This document shows positions 1-10,646 of a stretch of 64,000 nt of DNA, in pieces (position 1 is the stretch's first letter; every line of letters begins with the position of its first letter). Origin of the DNA: Hippophae tibetana. Its lineage: Eukaryota > Streptophyta > Magnoliopsida > Rosales > Elaeagnaceae. The notes beneath the pieces were generated by a model. It had not been told where the DNA came from, did no database searches, and saw only the letters and a program-made list of their open reading frames with translations. The DNA is taken from assembly GCA_037013495.1 (NCBI GenBank), contig CM072809.1, positions 2,976,001-3,040,000 on the forward strand. The letters are read 5' to 3'. Both the position numbers and the translations under genes were made by a program.

Positions 1-2
1 TC

Positions 3-635
3 ACCAGACCTGACATCACATATTCTGTAAGTATTGTGAGCCAATTCATGCACTCCCCAACACTTGAGCATTTGACCCTTGTTAAAAGGATCTTACGCTA
101 CTTAAAAGGATCAGTGGGTCGTGGTATTATCATGAAGAAGAATGACAACACACAAATCATGGGGTATTGTGATGCTGATTGGGCAGGGAATGCAATTGAT
201 CGCAAGTCCACCACTGGCTACTGTACATTTGTCGGTGGAAACTTGGTCACATGGAAGAGTAAGAAGCAAACTGTCATTGCCAGATCAAGTGCCGAAGCAG
301 AATATCGTGCAATGGCTTCAACTGCGTGTGAGTTGATATGGCTTAAAGGTCTTCTGTGTGATTTAGGTGTTCCTACAACTCTTCCTATGTCCTTATTTTG
401 CGACAATCAGGCAGCTATGCATATAGCATCAAACCCAGTGTTTCACGAGAGGACGAAACACATTGAAGTTGATTGTCATTACGTTCGTGAACAAGTTCAA
501 TCACAGGTGATTCAGACACATTATACAAGAAGCTTCGACCAACTGGCTGACATCTTCACCAAGCCCTTGGCTTCTCATCAATTTCAACGACTTTTGTCCA
601 AGCTTGGATCCATAAATCTTCTGGATCCAGCTTGA
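3..635 (+). CDS. copia pol C-terminal region (RT tail and RNase H), partial
   Basis: An open frame runs from the window edge to a TGA at 633-635. It starts with TRPDITYSVS, the conserved end of the copia reverse transcriptase domain. RNase H follows with the expected acidic residues: CDADWAG, then DRKSTTGYC, SSAEAEYRAM, CDNQAAMHIA and the closing ADIFTKPL. In the element RNase H removes the RNA template during reverse transcription. No stop or frameshift is seen in the visible part, so the lesion state of the whole gene cannot be judged. The true start lies left of the window. Confidence 0.93.
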   Translation, partial: TRPDITYSVSIVSQFMHSPTLEHLTLVKRILRYLKGSVGRGIIMKKNDNTQIMGYCDADWAGNAIDRKSTTGYCTFVGGNLVTWKSKKQTVIARSSAEAEYRAMASTACELIWLKGLLCDLGVPTTLPMSLFCDNQAAMHIASNPVFHERTKHIEVDCHYVREQVQSQVIQTHYTRSFDQLADIFTKPLASHQFQRLLSKLGSINLLDPA

Positions 636-642
636 GGGGGAG

Positions 643-952
643 TATTGGATATTAGTTCTTAATTCAAAGAATAAACACAAGGACCTTAATTCAAGGAATA
701 AAACAAGGAGCTTAATTCAAGAAGTAAAACAAGGAATCCTTAATTCAAGGAGTAAAACAAGGAATCCTTAATTCAAGGAGTAAATCAAGGAATGCTTAAT
801 TCAAGGAGTAAATCAAGGAATGCTTAATTTAAAGAGTAATTGAAGGAATAAAATTTCCTTATAAATAGCTATACAATTGTAATGAAAACATGAAGAAAAT
901 AATACAAACTAGAGAACTCTTTTGTGTAGAGTTATTTCTTGTTTTTTCTACA
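643..952 (+). repeat. 3' LTR of C1
   Basis: The LTR begins after the polypurine tract, with TATTGG where TGTTGG would be usual (a probable point change), and ends in TACA at 952. It holds a TATA-like tataaatag near 861-869 and a seven-copy minisatellite. Length is about 310 bp. The other LTR is outside the window, so the left boundary is inferred from the polypurine tract. Confidence 0.8.
658..850 (+). repeat. 28-bp minisatellite inside the C1 LTR
   Basis: About seven imperfect direct copies of a 28-bp unit stand head to tail. Each starts cttaattcaa and continues ggagtaaa(a/t)caaggaat. The inner copies are nearly identical and the outer ones are more diverged. The array fills the U3 part of the LTR just upstream of the TATA-like site. 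Confidence 0.9.
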
Positions 953-2042
953 GAACCCATGGTAGCATTGACTCGAGCAAGACAGCCAATGCATTCCTGT
1001 TTGTGACACTACAAGGAGCACGAACAGCATCATTCCGGTTGACATTATGGTTTTCATCATGCATAGCTTCCCTCATCCTTGGATCAACCATAAAGTTCTG
1101 CAGATTTTCGGATGGAATTGTTGGAACTTTATGAGAGAAATCTGAAATCACCAAATGTCGATACCTGGAAAAAAAGAAGCACAAATGAATGATGTATATA
1201 AATAAGAACACTAAATTATGTGGCTTTCATAATTTTCTAGACCTCTCTTCAGCTCTAATTATGAAACAAAAAACAAAATAATTGCTGCAGACATAGTAAT
1301 AAAATAAACATTGAAAGATTAACAAGTGAAATTAAGCACTAATGAGAATACACTTGGATACTCACTCATTCTTCTCAGAGGAGAATGCTTCTTTTCTTAC
1401 ACAAGCCCAATCTTTTGCTTCTGAAATATTATTTTCAAGTGTTTCAATAACCAGTTGAGCAGCGTCTCTTAACAACTTTTGCAAATCTGGAAGCCTCCAT
1501 ATAATATAATTACTCTCAACATATATATAAATTAACCAAATGATCCAAGGACGGAATCCCCACTTGATCTACTCGGAAAATTGGATTCTTGACTATATCT
1601 TTCCATGCCCTGTCCTTCAAAGGTACCTTCTCTACAAGTTTCTTCAGAACTGACGGGTGAAGCATTAAAGCTTGCTTCGCAAGTTCAGTAGAGCTAGCCT
1701 TTGTAGGAGCTGCATCAGAAACTTCTATGGATTCCTTTTTCTCAAAATAAAGGCGGCAAATGGCAAGGGAATATGATAAATTTGGAAACAACCACAAGGA
1801 GTTGTCACTTTGATAGTCTTCAGAGAACTGTTCTAGCCACGAATACCCCTCTGCTCGCAAAGACAAATAGTCAATATAGAACATGACCCCCATAGGGTCA
1901 TCTGAATCTAGTGAAAGCAACAATTCGCAAACTTCTAAAGAAGCTCTATGACAGCCAAGCCTATCCATATTTTTCATGTGAGCAAACAGTGATATGAATA
2001 GAGGTTTGTTTTTCTCATGACTGAGCTTCAATTGGCAACGCC
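953..2042 (-). pseudogene. TCF25: TCF25-like (NULP1) gene remnant, C-terminal half, interrupted
   Basis: Two exons of a TCF25-family protein are readable on the minus strand. Exon 2042-1366 follows a ttttccag acceptor and encodes NKPLFISLFAHMKNMDR, then ALEVC-like and LLLSLDSDDP blocks. Exon 1164-953 follows ttttccag and encodes SDFSHKVPTIPSENLQNFMVDPRMREA to LESMLPWV. The donor at 1365 is GTGAGT. Three lesions are visible. The N-terminal half is absent from the 3 kb upstream. A TA-rich stretch at about 1518-1526 carries what looks like a 4-bp gain that shifts the frame after SLDHLVNLY. The last exon ends at the C1 LTR at 953. TCF25 proteins are described as ribosome-quality-control or transcription-linked factors. 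Family identity is firm; the pseudogene status is my inference from the lesions. Confidence 0.82.
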
Positions 2043-2704
2043 CTGGAAAAGGGTGAACATCAGATGCCATGCACATTCCAAGGCATACAAACACTTTGAG
2101 GTAGCATCTACTGAATCGAGGACTGCTCTTAACCTTCCTAATACTAAATCACCTTACCGGGTTAACCTGGCGTCCTGGCCTCACGCTTGTGGTTTTGTTT
2201 TGGTACTTCATCAATTTCTTATCACTTTAGTCATTTTTTTAATAGCTATAACCAAGTTATTTTTTTTAAAATAAAAATAGACAAACAAATACTTCCCTTT
2301 TGCTTGGGTATTTACCTTTAATGGGTTAAAGTCGTAAAAACATCCACTCTTTTTTTAGCTTGGAGAATTAATTCTTTGGCACATTAGTGTATGTTTTAAT
2401 TTGCTCTGAAATATGGGTTAGAAAGAAAATAACGGGGAAAAAAAGCTGTGAAATATGTTGCATGAGATAGAAAGAAACCTAAACATACCAATCAATGTTA
2501 CTTCTCCCTCTTAGCAAACAAAATAAATAAATAAATAAATATTATTCATCCATATATATATATATATTAAAATAATACTAATTGTTATAGAAAAACAAGA
2601 ATAATTGTTGGAAGATTTTAGTTTTTTATTTTTTTACAAAAAAATAAAAAAAGTATTACTTGGATGCAAATGTGTTTAATGCTTAATAATCAATTGTACG
2701 ATAA

Positions 2705-3110
2705 TAGTTTGGGATGAACGTTTTAATTATAGATAACTAAAATTATGATTATTCGTAAAAATCTAACGATTTTTTTTTGAAAATAACCATAGTCGAAAAA
2801 GTATGAAACGAGAATAATTATTATAATATCGAAATTGTGGTTAATTAAAATTGAACATATATTAATATTATTATTTTATATACATATAATTACATAGAAA
2901 AATATAATTTTAATAATTAAATACACAATACTTTTTATAATTAAATTAAAGTTTATTTATTCTTACTTTATATGTTTTTATTTTATTTAAAAACATGTGT
3001 TAAATAGTTAAAAAAATAAAAATCAATGTTAATATTTTAAATAATATGATAAAGTAATAATTAAATTAATATATAATTTTTTTACACTAAATATATTTTT
3101 AAATAAATAT
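2705..3110. repeat. dispersed AT-rich repeat, copy 1
   Basis: This stretch shares order and many identical blocks with 4950-5285, including gaacatatattaat, the run ttattattttatatacatataatta, and a tail with ttatttaaa. The two copies are diverged and differ by small indels. No terminal structure or coding was seen, so the family is unknown. Confidence 0.65.
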
Positions 3111-4949
3111 TAAAACTAATAAACGTGATTAAACCACGAGAAAATTACTAATAATTCATAATAAACAGTTATTAATCAAATTCACTTAAAATCAATGCAT
3201 AATAATTATTTTTATTAGTATAACCATCTCCGTCAAGGAACATCCCCGTCAATCCCATGCCTCACAGTGATAGTTTGTTTTCGAGATAACATTCAACAAA
3301 AAATTTAATATAAAATCATACAATAAGATCGAATTATATTAAATTTAGATTGTAATTTAATTTATTTATATTTTATAATATATTTTAGTTATTATTCATT
3401 TTTTTTGTTTTTATAAATATACTCAAGTATAAACCTACATAATTTTTTAATATAATAAAATTTTAATTAGTGTAAAATGTTTTATGGGTTGTATAAATTA
3501 ATTTTGTTTTCTTCTTATGTATCATACTTATTTCTAACAATATTATCAAATATTCACTATAAAATTCTACAATTTAAATTACATCATAATCTAACATAAC
3601 GGGATTACTCATGATTTAACCTTAAGGGGTTTGTAAAGTCACCATTATTAATGAACAAATTACAAGAATGTCTTAAGGGAGTCTTGAACCTATAACTTTA
3701 AAATTATATAGCACCATATTTATAGTTAGGTAAAAGTGTTCATATTTACTTAAATAAAAATAGGCACCTTGATAAAAATATATGCTACTATTGTGTATAT
3801 ATTTTTCTAATTTGTTTTCCTTGAGTGTAATTGTTAAAATCAAATTCACCAGCATAATTTTGCTACTAGATATATAAGTATATGACAAATAGCAATGTTA
3901 CCGTGGAAATTTAAAAATTTATGAATTTTGGTAACATGTGATACATATCAATTAATTTTCTTTTACATAGCAGTTACACGAAATTTGAACTCATGATTCT
4001 TAAAAAAAAAAAAAAACTACTATTGAATGATAAGAAAATTAGCTTTTGAATGCGAATTTGGGTCCACAAATGTGTGCATTAAACATTCTGGTACCATGAA
4101 TTAACTAAGATACGTCTTTCTCAACATGTGTTGGCATGTCAAGCATCACTAATGGTGATCATGGCCGATGGCCCCCCTAATTCCAAGAGTGCGCAGTCAT
4201 GAGAATTTGCCTTTTTTTTCTGCGAAGATGAGGACTAAAGAGGGAGAAGAAGGAAATCAGGAATAATACCTAGTAAGAGGGACCAAGGGCGATCATGCGA
4301 ATGATTTTTTATTTTAATTGAATCATGTGAATGAACTTTTTAATTTAAATGCAATCGAACTAATTATAACTAATTATGCTATGTTATTTTCAGAATGTTT
4401 TTGAAAAATAAATAATGAGTCATTCTATATTTATGATTTGACGTCTTTGCATAATGAGTCATTTTAATAAAAAAATAAATAATATTATCATAAAAATATC
4501 AATATTGCAAAATTCTGTTGTCCAAATAATTGCGCATACCACAGGTGTTTGTTATGTTATTTTTGTATTAAGGATAGTGACCTTCTCATGATTGTATAAT
4601 TGTTTTTTATTTGACATGCTTATCATTGTTCACTGGTTTTTAATTTTTCTTTCTTTATAGGGAGTTTTGGGTACAATCCATAAAAGTGAAAACTTTGTAA
4701 AACCAATTGAAAGAAACGTTGTAGTATTGGCATCAAATTTTAATTTATTGACTCAATTAATCTTTAAATGTAACAACTATAAAAAATTTACTTCTTCTTT
4801 TTTCCTCACTATTTGCTTTTTTTATAATATGTTCAACACCTAAAAGTGAAGAAATTGTTTATTATTTATTAAAGATTTATTAAGTATTCTTTATAAATGT
4901 AATGTATTTTATTATTTAAAAAATATTATAAGTATTATGATTAAGGATG

Positions 4950-5285
4950 TACAATTTAATTATATATAATTACAATTAAAATTAATCGTAAAAATTAATT
5001 TTTTTTTAAAAAAAATAATCATAACCGATAAAACGTGAGACAAAATAGTTATTATAATATTAAAATTATAGTTAATCGAAACCGAACATATATTAATGTT
5101 ATTATTTTATATACATATAATTAAATAAAAAATATAATAATTGGTATAATTAGATTGAATTTTATTTATTTTTATTTTATTTAAAATATATATTAAATAA
5201 TTAAAAAATAAAAATTAATATCAATGTTTTAAATAATATAATAAAATAAAAATTAAGTTAATATTATTAAGTTATAACTGATAAT
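4950..5285. repeat. dispersed AT-rich repeat, copy 2
   Basis: Second copy of the repeat at 2705-3110, in the same orientation. It ends about 350 bp before the start codon of the DUF1295 gene, so it may overlap that gene's distal promoter. Confidence 0.65.
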
Positions 5286-5540
5286 TATTAAGTAAAACTT
5301 ATCATTATTAATATATAACCCTTCCACTCAGTTGCATACCCATTCATAATTGCGATAGGTGTAAGCAACGCCAAGCTCATAAGGAAAAACTCCTCCCAAA
5401 AGTGGCCAAATGATGAATTTTAATGGAATACATGAAAACATTAACCTAGCCCGGCGCTTGAATTTGACTAAACAATAATAAAGGTGATAGCTTGGCCGCT
5501 GCTGGGGCATATATGATATATGCAGATCATAACTGGTTAG

Positions 5541-5550
5541 TATATAAATA
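5541..5550 (+). promoter_or_regulatory. TATA box candidate for the DUF1295 gene
   Basis: tatataaata stands about 90 bp upstream of the ATG at 5636, a usual distance for a plant TATA box with a short leader. No other support is available. Confidence 0.5.
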
Positions 5551-5635
5551 AGGCATAAGCCTATGAAGAGGGTAGATGGTAATGTGCTTTTTGTAGTAGC
5601 AAAATCCAAAAGCCAAAGACTATCGCCAATTCGCC

Positions 5636-6848
5636 ATGGGTTCTGTTTCGCGAAATCTGAAAAATGTAGTTGTAGCATTGTTGATTCCTCTTCCCTCCAT
5701 TCTCTTCTACATCTCATTCCTCAATCATTATCATTGTACTAGTTCTGGATCATCCATCGACAGCGATTTTCCTATTTGGGCATGGTGCTATCAGCATCCT
5801 CTTTTGTTGGCTAATGCCCTGTTCTTCCTCAACGTTAATGTTCTCTTCTGGATCATCGGCCAAATCCAAAATAGTCACTGGGTGTGTTTTAATTTGAAGC
5901 TTGATTTTTCGACTCACTTGTGTTTTTTCCTATTCGATTGTCGATCTTGACTTGTTGGTTTTGAGTGATGCAGATGATAGACTTATATTGGACGGTGATA
6001 CCGGTGATGCTGGTTCATTACTTTGCCACTCACCCTTTGGCTCAGTATACCCATTGGAGGTCTAAAATTGCAATCTTCATCACTTGGGTATGGAGTATCA
6101 GGCTCACTCACAACTACTTCAGGAGGGAAAAGTGGCAATGGGGTGCTAGAGAAGACTGGAGGTTCACTGATATGCGCCTTCAGTATGGCAAGCACTGGTG
6201 TTGGGTTTCCTTCTTTGCTGTTTATGTCTCTCAGCAGGTACATGCATTGATCTCACTTTGCATTTTTTGAATCAGAAAATATGAAGTACAACTGTTTGAT
6301 GAAATTCCTCATCCAGGCTTGTCTGTGTATATGCGAACTTATTCTCCTGCCTTGTTGTTATATATCTTCTGCAGGTATTTCTTGTTGGTCTATGCCTGCC
6401 ATTCCATGTAATCCACTCAGTGGAAAAGTCATTGAACATCTGTGATATTGTTGCCGTTGTTGTTTGCATGTGTGGAATCATCATAGCATACTTTGCTGAC
6501 ACACAACTTTATGAGTTTGTGAGCAAAAATGAAAATGAGTTTGGAAAACCAATGGAGGCCAATCTTGAGAAGGGTTTGTGGTATTATTCCCGACACCCAA
6601 ATTACTTTGGAGAGCAATTATGGTGGTGGGGGCTAGTTATATTTGCATGGAATTTGGGACATGGATGGGCCTGTCTTGGCTCTCTCATCAACAGTATGTG
6701 CTTGGCTTATGTGACTAAACTGGTGGAAGACCGAATGTTGAGAAAGAACTGCAGAGCTGAAGCATACAGGCAGTATCAGAAGACAACATCAGTATGGATA
6801 CCTTGGTTCAAGTCATCCCCAACTGGAGAAAAATACAAGAAAGCTTAA
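5636..6848 (+). CDS. DUF1295 / steroid 5-alpha-reductase-like membrane protein
   Basis: Three exons join to a 327-residue protein: 5636-5881, 5974-6237 and 6375-6848. The introns have GT donors (gtgtgt, gtacat) and CAG acceptors, and all junctions are in phase 0. The protein is strongly hydrophobic with about six membrane segments (for example residues 10-28, 55-75, 161-185 and 200-217). The C-terminal block has WYYSRHPNYFGEQLWWWG, the family signature related to the NADPH-binding end of steroid 5-alpha reductases and isoprenylcysteine methyltransferases. Substrate and reaction are unknown for plant members. Length matches the family and no lesion is seen. By neighbourhood it corresponds to the Arabidopsis gene next to TCF25, At2g46890 from memory. 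Confidence 0.92.
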
Positions 6849-9590
6849 TTTGATTTTTATTTCAACATTGCACTTTTGTCAATGTCATTCTATCGTTCTA
6901 TCTATATATTCTGTGTTCCTTATTATGTCTAAGGCTTGTAACTTGTTCACTTAAAAGAAAGGTTGGATTTGTATTTGAGTATCGCAGTAGATAACTGTTT
7001 GAAACTGTATAAAGGTATTCTGAACTCTTCAGTTTATTTCCTTCTTGTTAACCAATTTTTGATGGCTTAGCTTGTTCGATAAACTTAAAAAGCTCTGTTT
7101 TTTATAAATCAAAATAATATTTTGTGTTATTTGAACTTCTAAGTTGAAATGGGGAAAGTGCATCTTACCTTACTAGGTGAATCAACTACTTGCAGTTTGA
7201 TTACGAAGGTGATCGGAGAAAAAAAAAATACTAATATCATTTAATTTTAAAAAAACTCTAAAATAGACACATTATTGGGATACAAACCCACTATCTGTAT
7301 ATTCTATTCTTAATTTTGCATATATTTTTCTACTTAACAATTGTTTTAAAAATTGAAAAAAATAATTCTATTTTTTAGATAATATTGTAAAGATTGTAAG
7401 TGTTATTTATTTGTGTGTACAAAATATTAACACTTAAAATTGTTTTTAAGTTTGTTATTAAATCTATCAATAAAATTGTTTTTAAGTTTGTTATTAAATC
7501 TATCAAGTAAAATTAAAAAAAATCATAATTTCATATAGTTAAAAAAAAGTCATAATTTTATTTAGTTATATTTCAAAAATATCTGTTATAACTATAATAT
7601 TTAGGATTGTATTAACGTATTTAATAACATATAAATCTAAAATTATTATTTTTTGTTAAAATATAAAATAAAATATTATATAAAATATATCATAAATTAT
7701 AGGTTAGATTTTATCCTAAAAAATAGCATAAAATATATTTTAAAACAACTCTTTTTAAAAAAAAAACATTCTTGATTAATGAGTCTATTTTAAAAGAAAT
7801 ATTATTTAAATAAGAGTCTTCTTGATTAGTGAGTCTTAGTAATCGTATTTGTAATATAAAAGATATTTATCAATTACATATGATTAATGATTTTAATTTT
7901 TCATATAAATAAAACTCATTGCTCATTGTTTAAATTAAACACATAAGAACATTATTCTCTTATTTTAACTTATCTATCTTTTTTTGAAAATATAATATTA
8001 TAATTTTTTTACGTTTCTTTATTTATTTAATCTATCAAATATTAGTAGTTGTGTTTTATTGATTAATAAGTTTAATTAATTTATAATATTTTGATGATAT
8101 GTTTTTATAACTTTTTCTTTATTTTTATTCTTAAATTGTTGAATCAAATAATTATGTGTCATATGATAATAAGTTTATTGAAACGTTGGTCTGGAAAACA
8201 TTCACGTTAATATTAGAAATTATGAAAACAAAACAATGACTCATAAGTAAGGTATATTAAGAGAGTATGTTAGAGAGAGTAAGATAAGACTGAGTTTGTA
8301 TTTAAACATTTATCTTTTATAGTAAAAATTTAGGTGGTTTGATAGACTGATGTTTTTCCTCTTAGGTTATGATTGTAGCCTAGATTGTTTCAATTTAAAA
8401 ATATCATGTGTTATTCTTTTATTTTCATATTTTATTTTTACACGCGATTTTATGTCTAGTCGTTTTATTTAGGTTATTAAATTATAAATTAATAAAAATT
8501 AAAAATAATATATTCATTTTAGTTTAATTAGTTATATATCTTTAAAAATTTTAAATATAGTAAGTGTTAAAATAAAAATCTAAATGTTATGGAACAAAAT
8601 ATGGATACAAAATGGTGTGATTTCCTTGTTGATCCATAGGGAACTTGTACTATTATAGTAACTTCTTTGACCTTTTGTGATTAGATTGATTTCTATCATG
8701 TTACATTCTAACGTTTCAATTCAACGATGAAATTAATGTAATTGAGATTCCCTTTTTGCAATATTCAGGAAAGAGATTTGAATATATATCAATTTTTAGT
8801 TAAAAAAAAAGGAGTTTGAGTTTAGGGTAAGAGGTTGTTTCCTCCCTATTTAAATATTTAAATATCGTGAGAGATAGGGGAGAAAATTTGTGTTTTATTG
8901 AAATCAATGGCCTTCACCGTAGAGTAGGATTTTCAAATCATGTAAAAGTCCTTGTGTCGTTTTTCTTCTAATTTTCTTTGTGCGTTTTTTAAGGAATAAT
9001 TTTAGATTATATTCTTGACAAAAACTGATCATCAAAACTGTGATTTTATGTTCTTGGAGCCAAAAGTTCCCAACACACCTAAATAGACTCAACCTATAGA
9101 GAAACTTAGAACATAAATAAAAGAAAACCCCAATTAACACAAAAATAGTAGCAAACAGAGGACAAATATAGTCTAAACAAAAACCAAACACAGGGAACTA
9201 AACATCAGCAACAACCAAATCAGAAATATAGAAACCCAACTCATCTTTCACTCAACAAGATCAAAAATAGTGTGTTGGTTTTCTCTTCACACAATCAACC
9301 GAGTAGTTGAACAGTTGACAAAAGTTGTTCCATAACTTACATGACTCCATCACCCATGTTTGTAGCCTTTTAAGTACACTATAAATCCATTTTGAGTGTT
9401 AAAAATTGAGAGAAAATTCAATTAATATTTAGTGAATTATTCTCTGTGTGATAACCGAGAAAAATTTATAAACATCAAACCAAAAACCTATTAGAATTTT
9501 CACCATAAGTGATGAAATTTGATTAATAATACGAGGTATGTTTTCAATCAATTCTTGCATCCGTTGTGTTTAAATTTACTTAAATTTACT
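6849..9590. other. AT-rich intergenic region downstream of the DUF1295 gene
   Basis: The first 200 bp are probably the 3' UTR and terminator zone of the DUF1295 gene. The rest is AT-rich with no supported gene. A minus-strand frame at 8904-9191 is hydrophobic and lysine-rich but matches nothing I know. A 36-bp tandem duplication lies at 7435-7506. Confidence 0.65.
7435..7506. repeat. perfect 36-bp tandem duplication
   Basis: The unit starting taaaattgttttt occurs twice with no gap (7435-7470 and 7471-7506) and the two copies are identical by eye. This indicates a recent replication slip or a short tandem copy event. Confidence 0.9.
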
Positions 9591-9653
9591 TTCATATGAT
9601 TTTTCCAAACTTTTCTAAATCAAGTTATGATCCAATAATTTTCACTAAATCAT

Positions 9654-9836
9654 TCACAACACTTTCATTAACCAGAACCTCCATTGTCGTGGTATACACC
9701 TCAATGTCAAAGATTGACAAATTCTCCGAGCCTTTCTTAGGGCGCTTACTAATTTTGGGAGAGTGCCATGCACACCGGTCTTACTAAAAACCTTATATTT
9801 GCCTACACCAACAACCAGGTTTTCTTTCCCTTTCAT
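9654..9836 (-). other. short unrecognised minus-strand frame
   Basis: A 60-codon frame has a compositionally protein-like start with several glycines, lysines and valines (KGKENLVVGVGKYKVFSKTG). The base composition here is less AT-rich than the flanks. I do not recognise a family. It could be a decayed exon or chance. Confidence 0.25.
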
Positions 9837-9962
9837 TGAAACCCAAGACTCTGTCTTCTTCTTCTCAATCGAACGACTCTCACCAAATGAAAAACCACAT
9901 GTCCTCCATTCTTGACGTGTACACCTTCGTATTCATACCAACTCTAATGCATTCACCTAGCA

Positions 9963-10249
9963 TTGCATGCTTTCCCCAAATTTAATATTCATTCGATTAG
10001 ATTGCTAATAGAAGAAAGATTGATGGCTAATATTACTAAGGTAATAACAAAATTTTGGAAGATGCTTGTATTTAAACTTAATCCAAACGTATTCAACATT
10101 GAAAGGGATCCATGCCCCAGGTTCAAGAGATTGATCAAACTCGAAAGAAATTCGAGCTCCAAGGAGCTTTCCGCAACATATATCAACTCTTCATCTTCTT
10201 CAAAATATAAAATAAAAGTACTAAGATCTACAGCTTTAAGATCAAGACC
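9963..10249 (+). other. unrecognised open frame, left part, split by C2
   Basis: An open plus-strand frame from an ATG at 9963 reaches the left end of C2 at 10250. It is rich in lysine, serine and isoleucine and includes a serine run near residues 75-82. If C2 and one copy of the 5-bp target duplication are removed, the frame continues in phase into 15501-15576 and, past a single TAG, to 15810. This suggests C2 landed in a longer open frame. No family is recognised, and the same segment is also open on the minus strand, so coding is uncertain. Confidence 0.35.
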
Positions 10250-10639
10250 TGTTGGAAAATTATGGATCAAAGCTCTGAAAACTCAAGAACACTCAAGAAC
10301 ACTCAAGAACAATTTTCTAGAAACACTCAGAAATTATTGAATTTTTGTTTCTGATTTCTTTAACTTGATTATTACATTGCTACTTAGAGGTATTTATAGA
10401 AACAACTAATAAATCTAAGCCACACAATATAAACCTATCAAAACAATCTAAACCATACACTTATCTTCTTACCTAACCCATTGATTTTTCTTCTTCCCAC
10501 CAACCATGAGCTGTATCCTTATCAATCCAGATCATCACCATAGAAGCTTCCACGAGCTGGACTTCAAATGGGCTAGAATATTTCAAAGTTTGTTTTTTTT
10601 TTATTTCTTTGGGCTTGTAAACAAGTTTACAAATCAACA
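10250..10639 (-). repeat. 3' LTR of C2
   Basis: Starts TGTTGGAAAATT and ends AAATCAACA on the plus strand. It carries three head-to-tail copies of a 10-bp unit, ctcaagaaca, near 10280-10311. The element's polypurine tract follows at 10640. It is nearly identical to 15111-15495. Confidence 0.96.
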
Positions 10640-10646
10640 CTCCCCC

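Larger units (their letters stand above)
1..952 (+). mobile_element. Ty1/copia retrotransposon C1, 3' part (left edge truncated)
   Basis: The window opens inside a copia element in plus orientation. It contains the end of pol (reverse transcriptase tail and RNase H), a purine-rich tract of type gagggggag at about 634-642, and a 3' LTR ending at 952 in a CTACA end. Host sequence coding for the TCF25 C terminus starts directly at 953, so the element lies in that gene. The 5' half and the upstream target-site copy are outside the window. If a duplication exists, its right copy would be gaacc at 953-957. Confidence 0.93.
2047..5530. other. AT-rich intergenic region without recognisable gene
   Basis: Both strands are dominated by A and T runs, with no frame showing family motifs. 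The missing 5' exons of the TCF25-like gene should lie here if it were complete, and none were recognised. The region holds one pair of diverged direct repeats (near 2705-3110 and 4950-5285). A slightly less AT-rich patch at 4090-4290 gave no identity. Confidence 0.7.

Noticed and set aside
5328..5717. Minus-strand 129-codon frame overlapping the DUF1295 start
   Set aside because: It lies antisense over the promoter and first exon of a well-supported gene and shows no motif.
8904..9191. Minus-strand 95-codon frame with a hydrophobic start
   Set aside because: No family motif, low complexity, and no splice or promoter context; not supportable as a gene.
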